Source: Ctenosaura bakeri
Taxonomy: Eukaryota; Chordata; Lepidosauria; Squamata; Iguanidae
Reading direction: 5' to 3'
DNA length: 64,000 nt
Assembly (NCBI GenBank): GCA_948474755.1
Contig: CAOLHI010001436.1
Span: 62,001 to 126,000 of the forward strand
Positions 56,501 through 64,000 of this stretch are shown one piece after another (position 1 is the first letter of the stretch; each line of letters starts with the position of its first letter). A program made the position numbers and the translations under genes. The notes below the pieces were generated by a model. The model worked only from the letters and a program-made list of their open reading frames with translations. It was not told where the DNA came from and did no database searches.

Positions 56501-59500
56501 TTCTCTTCTTTTCAAAGACTGCTGTATAAAGTGGCCCTTGCAAGAGAATCACCTTCCTCCTTCAGAAGCGTATTCCTCCAGCTCTGGTAGCAACTGTGTA
56601 ATGCAGCTGATTATCACTTCTGTGGAATTTCTTAAATGTTTTCCTGCATTTGCAGAGTCATACTGTGTTCTTTATTTTGCCCATTCCCTGAGCTGGCAGC
56701 CTGGGGCTTCCTCAGATGCTTATAGACATCTTGCAAGAATGAACCTTAACACCTGTCTTGTTCTCCAAATAAACAGAAAATTGGCAAGACTTTGTGGAAT
56801 CTACAGTAAAAATATAGTTCCTGCTTCAAGCTGTGTTGCATAGGTACTTCCTGGAGCTAAGGATTGACAGAGCTTTGAAGGGCATATTGAAAGTCATATT
56901 TATCACTTGAAGGTGACTACTCCTCTTTATTTCTGTTGAGTAGTTGAAAGCAGGAGACTTCCGCTAGTGGTATACCACAAGAAAAAAAAGTTGTCTGAGT
57001 GAATGATGAAACCAGTTTGAGACATCTCACTCAATGGAAAAGTATGCCAGGCAGAAGAATTCTGCTAGGTGCTTTGGGATATTTATGGCTGTGCATGGTT
57101 TAGTGACTAATTCTGAAATCACTGGCATAATTGGTGTCTTATTATTAGAATGAGGTATGCTTTGAGGTGTGGTAATTGCACCATGCCATTTTTTTCACCT
57201 GAAGTGGAAGCCAGTACAAATAATGAAAATGTTCATAGCCGTGTATTAGCAACAATTGAATTTTCTTTGAACTCCTTTGCTCTTAAATGTCACGTTTAAT
57301 TCTGTCTATTGGATTCTATAGAGCAGCACGAGCACCCTCTGGTGGATAACCAGGGTTGTAACTTCTAAAGGATGGCATGTTGGTGAATGCTAATAGGAAA
57401 TATGAATAACACCAATAAACTTAACAGAAAAACTGAGATAGTTGTGGGAAGTTGTGTCTGCAAAAGGCTTGGTGCTGCTTAACAAGTGTTTGCAGGGTGA
57501 GGATTTCTTGCTTACAAGATTCATCGTTATTTTGCTTTTTTTGTCCTTACATGTTCTGTATAATCTGTTTTGCATCTCGTAATTTCACCCTCATCTTTCT
57601 TTGATCTGAATAGTAACGACAGCATCAGTTTGTTGCTCTCTGACCTACAGGAGATATGCCTGGCCTCTGAGATTACTCGTAGACATTCTTCAGTGAATCC
57701 TCAGGGTGCTGTGTACTTTTGAAACTCTCATGAAAACTACCACCATCTCTTATTCAAAGAAAATAGTGCACCCTGGAGTTGTCAAGGGAAGCTAGAAACC
57801 AGGTGACTGAAAAGCTTATAAACATTCTAGATCGATCAAAGCAAAACAAGTGGATACTTCGTACACTCAGAGGTTGCAGCAAATCCAGTGCCTCTTGAGT
57901 GGTTGTAAGGGCTGTCAGAGTTTCCAGCTAATACTTGTGCATCCTCACCATTCTGCAGATGTCTAGTATTCCCCACATCTGCCTTACTGCAACACCTGCG
58001 TATAGCTTTTTAGAAATTGACTAATTATTTTGTGGAGGAGGTGGTGACTTTATTAGATGTCTGTGATAATAACTGCAGAGCTGATTTCATAGACTCTTTC
58101 TGGGTTAAAAAAGGATCCATCTATTTGTCTTATAAATGTGACTCTGAAGATTCTAGTGTTTGCTTGTGAACAAAATGCAACCACAACAAAAAAAATGTAC
58201 ATCTAATGAGAATTGATAATGTGTGTTCTACTGAAACAGATCCATAATCAGTACGGTTAAACTGTCTATGTCCTGTTTCCTTAAGGTAGTTTTCTCATGG
58301 CTTGCATATCTGGTCTTGTGAGTTTAACTGGGTGTGTCCATAATCATCCAGGAAATAACTGTAGCATATCTCAAATAACCCACACTATTTTGGCAGGCTC
58401 TCTCTTTGCCTGGCTGAGAGTGAGAACAGAATAACTGTCTAGCATGTTCAGTGATAAACGTATAATGTAGGCTATGCATCACAATTGCTTAGCATAGCTG
58501 GCCTGTTGCAAAAGTAGTACTCTTGATCTCCTTTTATTATAGCAAGGAGGCTGGAATGCTGTAAACTTGTGCACCTCTTCACATTTTCCCCTGTTTTATA
58601 TGAACTCCTGTCTTCCCTTTTTTGCGGGAGGTAACACCTACATTAACAGAAACGTGTGAACTTGTTTCAAATTGCAGTTTTATGCTTACAGTGGATACAC
58701 TTAGCAGGAATGCAGATGCAGTGCTGCATAAGGATTGGTGTCAGAAACCCAAGGAGGAAAGGCTAACCCATGGATGAGAAGGAAAGAGAAAGGGGGGAAA
58801 TTATGTAGGCCCTCACCATTTTTGCAGCCTGCTCTCTTGACTTGGATTTAAAGATAGTGAAAAACAATGCATATGTAACATTTCCTATCTTACTTTTTTT
58901 TCCACAGTAGAGCATAATTATTAGTGTATATGCTGAACTACAAGGAAAAATTGCTCACCTGTCTTTGCAGCAACTTGTTCTTTTGTGACCTTCTTACTCC
59001 TTAGGATATATGGCCAACTTTGCATCATGAAGATTTTTAGAGAGGTATTTTTGCATTTCTGTTTCTATGATGATACCACAAATTATGCCTGTGTCTGACA
59101 CCTGGTTTTCTGCTTGACAATACTGTACACGTTGTTTTTGGTTCAAGACATGGAAACAGGGTTTCTGTTGCTGTCATAGTCAAATGCCTTACGATTTACG
59201 TTCATAAGCTAATATATTGGATAATGCACAGTTAGAGGATGTGTATGTGTGCAAGTCCCCCACCCCACAATTGTTGGAACAAGCCACTGATGGAATACTG
59301 TTATTTTAAATGAGCTATTCATCACTGTGTAGTTTCTCTTTCTGTTTTTGTCTTGTCAGATATTTTTTTGAACTTTGGTGGCCTACATACTTCATTTCTC
59401 CACAGTTCTTGAAAATATGTTCTCATCAGTTGAAATCCTTATTAGGTTTATAAATTTCTCTCAGGGCAGTATATTTTATGTCCTTTTTTTGAATGGCATT

Positions 59501-59569
59501 CTACCTGATTTCAAGCCATGGATGAAGTTGTCGTGATAGTTGAGACTCTTGGTCCACCTACTCTGCATT
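53594..59569. other. Intronic, nothing recognised
   Basis: About 6 kb of apparently unique intron. The longest open frame (56361-56843, 160 codons, +) is discussed separately; it has no recognised domain. Confidence 0.4.
56361..56843 (+). other. Unexplained 160-codon open frame in MICU1 intron 2
   Basis: Longest open frame in this intron not explained by a repeat. The predicted protein is C-, S- and L-rich (for example FKCFPAFAES-like and SYCVLYFAHSLSWQPGASSD stretches), has no signal peptide, domain or repeat that I recognise, and has no obvious splice sites framing it. Most likely chance in a 64-kb, six-frame search; a retro-copy or lineage-specific exon cannot be excluded. Confidence 0.15.
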
Positions 59570-59680
59570 CCCCAGTCTAGTGTTCTCTAGATGTGTTGAG
59601 ACTTCAACTCCCCCCATCATTGTAATGGTTTGAGCTGGTGGTAGTTGTATTCCAAGTGCTTGAAGGTAGTTTGATTGTAT
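59570..59680. mobile_element. Small foldback MITE (CCTGG...CTCCAGA family), decayed
   Basis: TCTAGATGTGTTGAGACTTC followed by AACTCCCCCCATCATTGTAA and then GTAGTTGTATTCCAAGTGCT, an imperfect inverted repeat matching 5343-5460 in layout. Confidence 0.45.
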
Positions 59681-61331
59681 CTCTGGGGATATCGTCTTTT
59701 CCAGCTGGCAGAAGTTCTGCATGGCTTTATTTTTTTATTTAATTTATATCCTGATTTTCAACATAGATTGAAGATGGCTGTTTAAAAACACAGTAACACC
59801 TAAGATCTTGGGAAGAGGTTTTCCTCAGTGCTGCTGCCTAGGATCTAAAATGATCTTAAAATACTGGAGATACCACAGAGTGAGCATGGAACGTTTTGTG
59901 TGCAGAGTGAGTGTTCTGCTAATGAACTGAGTGTCTCTCCCTTTTCTATCTGGTAAAACATGGTACTCTTTTTCTCCCCTATCCTCTCCTCCCAAAAGAA
60001 CCTGACTAATCTGAATGAAATGATTTGAGATATCTATATTAGCTTTGTCCATCCCTCATATATGCAGTATTGTCACACTGTCATAGTATAGTAATCTCGC
60101 TACTGGGAGATTCTTGGGGTATGGAAGATGTGTCACGTAGGTAGATATTGTCTTCACCTTGAACATCTGAACATATTTTCCAATAAACAAAGAGGAAATT
60201 TAAGTCAAACAATCAAACTCAGTCAAAGAGGCTTGAGTAAAGCTATAGCTTGCTATAGCATTTTAAGTTACTTACTGTACAGGTATATAAACAAGGCTCA
60301 TTGGTGCAGTTTCAGACAGTGTCACAACTGCATAATTTAATACCTTGTATGAAAGTAAACATGTGTTCCAGTGGTGGATGCATTGGGTTAATGATCAGTG
60401 AGATGTGTGGGTCTACCATATAGTTTGAAAGAGCTTAATTAATAGCATAAATGTAAAAGGCCCCATAGATATGTTCTTGTTCTACTGCTTGAAGATCAAC
60501 TGGGTTCCATTGTTGCAGCTTTGATTTACTTTGGGGAGTGTTTTACCGTTGACAGGTTACACCTTTATTTACTTTACTTCTAGCTTTTTTTCCCCCTAGC
60601 TTGCAGTTAGTTGTTCATCTGTGAGAAATTCAGAATACATCTGCTCAAGTAGTTGACCTACCTCACTGGTCAGGCAGCTTTGTGACTCATATAATTGGCT
60701 AATTGTACGTAATTTCATGTGACATGAAGGAACGTTGGCTCATGTATTAAGAATAAGCTCTCTCTTCTCTTACACTCAGATTTTTTTATTTCCTGTATAG
60801 TGTGAGCCAGAGTTTGCTATCATATCCGAAATGGTCAACTTCAGTTCATTCTTGTCCTCCAAATGAGAACATGTTTAGGACATGGTTTCTTGTTACATGA
60901 GAAGCAGAGATGAACCTACATTTGCCAGGTTAGATGTAATGTCAAACTGTGTTTTCTGCTAAAGGGAGTAGATATATAAAGTGGAGGAGGAAATACACCA
61001 ACTCAAGCCTGGCTCACTAGGCTGGCATGGTTTTGAAGTCACATATGCACCAGCTCAGTGATATAGATGCATGAGTAAAATCTGTCTTCCACTGCTAAAA
61101 CTTTGGCTGTCTTCAAATTAAAAATCACTTTTAATTTGGGATGATAAGTTTCAGTTCTGGGCAGCACAAGCTAGAGTTGCTTGCAAGAGTAAGCAGACAC
61201 TTAAGATCAATAAAGACTTGAGTCCCTTTATTAACTACTCGTTATACTCTCTTTAGGGAAAGAAATACTTAAAACAGGCACTGTGTGCACTCTGGATCTC
61301 ATGGGTAGGTGTTCTGAGATACCCCTTGGTT
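59681..61331. other. Intronic, nothing recognised
   Basis: No gene-like frame or clear repeat ends. Contains ordinary A/T tracts. Confidence 0.4.
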
Positions 61332-61822
61332 AAGATTTTTTTTTCTTTTGATTTTCATAGCCAGTTTCATATAAAAAATTCAGAGAATTTTTGTGGGTTT
61401 CTCCAACCCCTGCCCCCACTCAAGTGCTTCTTTTCCAGGGGATCCTTCCCTCTTGGCGGCTCTGATCAGGCTGCACAGCCCTTGAAAAACCTGGTTCTAG
61501 TCCTCTTCTTCCTCCACCAGTCACTGCCTGGCCAGCTAAGGACAACTCTCAGTCTGATTTCTCAGCTCTACAAACCCTCTTGTGAGCATCCACACACACA
61601 CACAAGGAAGAAGATGGGCAAGAGAGGAAGTATGGGACCACCATGCTGACTCACTCTCTTACCCTCTCCTTTCTCTGACCTGGACCCTGGCTGAGCCTTC
61701 TTCCCATGATGCCTCGGTCTCCTTGCCACAGGCACACACACACATTTAGATATTTGTGATTTTTTCCCCACTTTCCCGAGGGCCCTGTGCCCCTAACCCT
61801 AGCAAATGTGAATGGCCAACTG
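61332..61822 (-). mobile_element. Tigger-like element, copy 2, minus strand
   Basis: The right side carries CCTAACCCTAGCAAATGTGA ATGGCCAACTG followed by TA (61823-61824), the complement of the family's left end. The opposite terminus near 61332 is diverged. Internal CACACACA tracts occur at about 61591 and 61735. It is inverted relative to copy 3. Confidence 0.7.
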
Positions 61823-61824
61823 TA

Positions 61825-62727
61825 TTAGTTAAAGTGTCAATTATTGTATCCAAGAATGTAGCATTTACAAAAACTGAAGACAACAAAGACATAGTGGTCT
61901 TCATCTTGACTCCCCCAGCTCTAATTTTAAATGTACTAGTTGGCACACCAGTCCGTAATGTTAATTCTGTCCCTTTTGAGGAATCTAATGGTGGAATTCT
62001 GCACCCCTGAAGTGCTGGAATTCTTTACTGAGGTATTAATGCTTCAAGCACAACAGTTTTCAAGCTGGTCTCAGGGACACTGCATTTCTTTGTAAGCCTC
62101 AGTGAGCAGATCAGTAACGCTGCAAGTGTTTTAAGAGCTTGTCCACCATGCTGATCATTGCTTGCAATGTGCAACTGCAAGCAAGTGTTGGATGTGTTCC
62201 AGGGTGATCATCTAATACTGTGAGGTTAAAAATAATCCATCACCAGTATCTCTTATGAACTGAGGCTTGTACATATCCCTTGTGTCCATCAAAGTAGTCA
62301 TATGCCCCAAAAACCTCAGCCTGTTGCTGAGATTCCATTGCAGATATCCATCAAGAAAGAAGTTAGTGTGCTAAGATCTCACTGACAGGAGAAATTGCTG
62401 ATCTAATATGTCTGTTTCAGGTATAATAAAGGATAAGGGAACAGCTTATGGTGGTGACTGCCTTTTTGGTGTGAATTTAAAATATTGATGTACCTTGGTT
62501 CTGAAATATTGGGCCAAGATGGGAACTAAATTGAAAATGTTGATTGTTACAGGGGAAAAAAAGACTTAGGAAGTAAACCTGGAGTGGAAATCATGAAGAA
62601 CAGTGCATTTATTTCTTAAAGAATTATCTAGTGATCATGGTGAACAATTTCCACAGGATCTTTATAGCCAGTTGTGATCATACATAGGAAAACATACACT
62701 TTCTATACCAAGAAACTCCCCCAAGGA
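61825..62727. other. Intronic spacer between two inverted Tigger-like copies
   Basis: About 0.9 kb with no recognised feature. Confidence 0.4.
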
Positions 62728-62729
62728 TA

Positions 62730-63201
62730 CAGTCAGTCCTGCACATTTCCTAGGATTGGGGCACAGGACCCCTGCAAAGTGGAAAAATTGCAAATATGAA
62801 AATGTATGTGTGTGTCTATGGGAAGGGATCCAAGGCATGGTGGGGCCCAAACCAGGTCAGGGAAATGAGAGGAAAAGGGGGTGGGTCGGCATGGTGGCCC
62901 CATACTTCCTCCCTGTCCCCCATCTCCTTCTTTGGGTACAGAGGGAGCATCAGGAGAGGGTTCATGGTGCTGAGAAATCAGGGTGTAAGCTGTTCTTAGG
63001 TGACCAGGCAGCTGCTGGTGGAAGAGGAGGAGGACCAGAGGTGGGTTTTTAAAGTGATCCACGACCTGAATGGAGCTACCAAGAAGGAACTTTCCCCTAG
63101 GAAAGAAGGGCTTGAAGTGGGAGGGCAGGAGTTGGAGGAACTTGCAAATAATCAAATCCATGAAAATCAAAGTCAAACTTGCAAATGTGGAGGGCTAACA
63201 G
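62730..63201 (+). mobile_element. Tigger-like element, copy 3
   Basis: Left CAGTCAGTCCTGCACATTTC and right (complement) CTGTTAGCCCTCCACATTTG, with TA at 62728-62729 and 63202-63203. Both ends are intact. Overlapping frames (for example 62733-63176, -) have no domain. Confidence 0.8.
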
Positions 63202-63239
63202 TATGTATTGGAAAGTTTCTCCCATACTTTCTGTGGTTT

Positions 63240-63462
63240 GTGTGTGTACGTGCCTTCAGTTCGCCTGTTGACTTATGGCGAGCCCATGAATTTCCTAAGA
63301 TTTTCTTAGGGAAGGAATACCCAGAGATGGTTTTCCCAGGTCTTTGTGAAATATAGCCTACAACATCTGGTATTTGTTGGTGGTATTCCATCCAAGTACT
63401 GAACAGGACTGACTCTACTTAGCTTCCAAGATCAGATGGGATCTGATTTTTTTTAGTCCCAC
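63240..63462 (-). mobile_element. 5S rRNA-derived SINE (5S-Sauria-like), minus strand
   Basis: Read on the + strand, TATAGCCTACAACATCTGGT, then CCATCCAAGTACTGAACAGG and CTTAGCTTCCAAGATCAGAT, is the complement of 5S rRNA (TAGTACTTGGATGG and TCTGATCTCGGAAGCTAAGC in the sense direction). The tail GTGCCTTCAGTTCGCCTGTT then GACTTATGGCGAGCCCATGA is Sauria/BovB-like. A 5S head with this tail is a known squamate SINE class. It is not a working 5S gene. Confidence 0.8.
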
Positions 63463-64000
63463 AGAACACAAGTTGAATAGCATTTCTTCCTTTTGTAAGC
63501 CTTGGCACACATAGGATTTCTCTTATGTCTACTGATTTAAAAGGCAATTTGGGGCTGTTACGTTTCTCCTGAAAACGAATCTGGCAAGTATAGCCATGTG
63601 CAGATCTATTTTGATTTTGAGAATGAGCCCTACTGTTTTAGACACTCAGCTTTCATGTTTTAATGTACTAATTGGCTTTTTTCACTTCGGTGCAACAATA
63701 TTTGAAAGGGATAATTTATATCCTCTTAAGTGGCAAGCTGTGCACTGTTCCCGTTTAACCCTTGGCATAGGGCCTAGGAATCTATGTGGTCATATCTCCC
63801 TTTCTGTAGATCTTTTAAATAACTACAATAACACAAATTAAAGCCTCGTTGGAAGAGTACAGAGGTGTGGCTCAAAGCTAAATGCTTCCTGTTCTTGTCT
63901 CATTTTATGGGAATGCTTATTAGTAAACTTATCTAAGTGTTGTTGGGATATAAGTACAGGCAGGTCAGAGTGGCAACCACGGACTTGTGAGGTAAATTAA
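63463..64000. other. Intronic, nothing recognised
   Basis: No supported gene or repeat. Confidence 0.4.

Larger units (their letters stand above)
52713..64000 (+). other. MICU1: MICU1 intron 2, continuing past the window
   Basis: Begins with the GTATGG donor. No sequence resembling MICU1 exon 3 (the stretch starting after LLWKR) was found before the window ends. Confidence 0.75.

Noticed and set aside
62733..63176. 147-codon frame (-)
   Set aside because: Entirely inside Tigger-like copy 3, which is non-autonomous; no transposase motifs.
63340..63462. Possible 5S rRNA gene (-)
   Set aside because: Diverged from 5S and fused to a SINE tail.

Overview
The window is vertebrate nuclear DNA, most likely from a squamate reptile and probably a lizard. 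It is an AT-rich landscape of introns and repeats with almost no long host reading frame. Its repeats are L1, L2, CR1 and RTE/BovB-type LINEs, tRNA-derived SINEs ending in a BovB-like ACAACAAC tail (Sauria type), a 5S rRNA-headed SINE, hAT, Tigger-like and Harbinger-like DNA elements, and one solo LTR. That mix is typical of squamates. The species cannot be named from this sequence.

One host gene is recognised, MICU1 (mitochondrial calcium uptake 1), on the + strand. A CpG-rich, TATA-less promoter and a probable non-coding exon 1 end at a CAG|GTAAGC donor at 29551. An intron of about 23 kb follows. The first coding exon is 52551-52712 and encodes the mitochondrial targeting segment and the membrane-associated hydrophobic stretch of MICU1. 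Intron 2 runs from 52713 past the end of the window. Nothing upstream of about 29 kb looks like a host coding exon.

Layout. 1-4425: an L1 on the - strand with an intact ORF1 and a decayed ORF2, its 5' end lying inside a MITE. 4.4-10 kb: MITEs, SINE fragments and unique sequence. 10.1-14.1 kb: a decayed BovB/RTE LINE interrupted by three later insertions (a 484-bp MITE, a Sauria SINE with 12-bp target duplications, and a 578-bp solo LTR with 5-bp duplications). 14-23 kb: SINEs and mostly unique intergenic DNA. 23.3-24.97 kb: a hAT element with terminal repeats and near-matching 8-bp duplications whose interior is a CpG-rich, promoter-like block. 25.96-26.14 kb: an almost perfect 180-bp palindrome. 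26.18-28.78 kb: a young 5'-truncated L1 with an open 760-codon ORF2 and an 18-bp target duplication. 29.2-29.55 kb: the MICU1 promoter and exon 1.

MICU1 intron 1 holds a GC-rich MITE, a second BovB (- strand), an L2 on each strand, a CR1 with a Tigger-like MITE nested in it, several SINEs and a short hAT. Intron 2 has three copies of a Tigger-like element, two of them inverted relative to each other, and a 5S-derived SINE. No bacterial-style operon, CRISPR array or multi-gene system is present. The most unusual item is the hAT element carrying a CpG-island-like passenger about 4 kb upstream of the MICU1 promoter.
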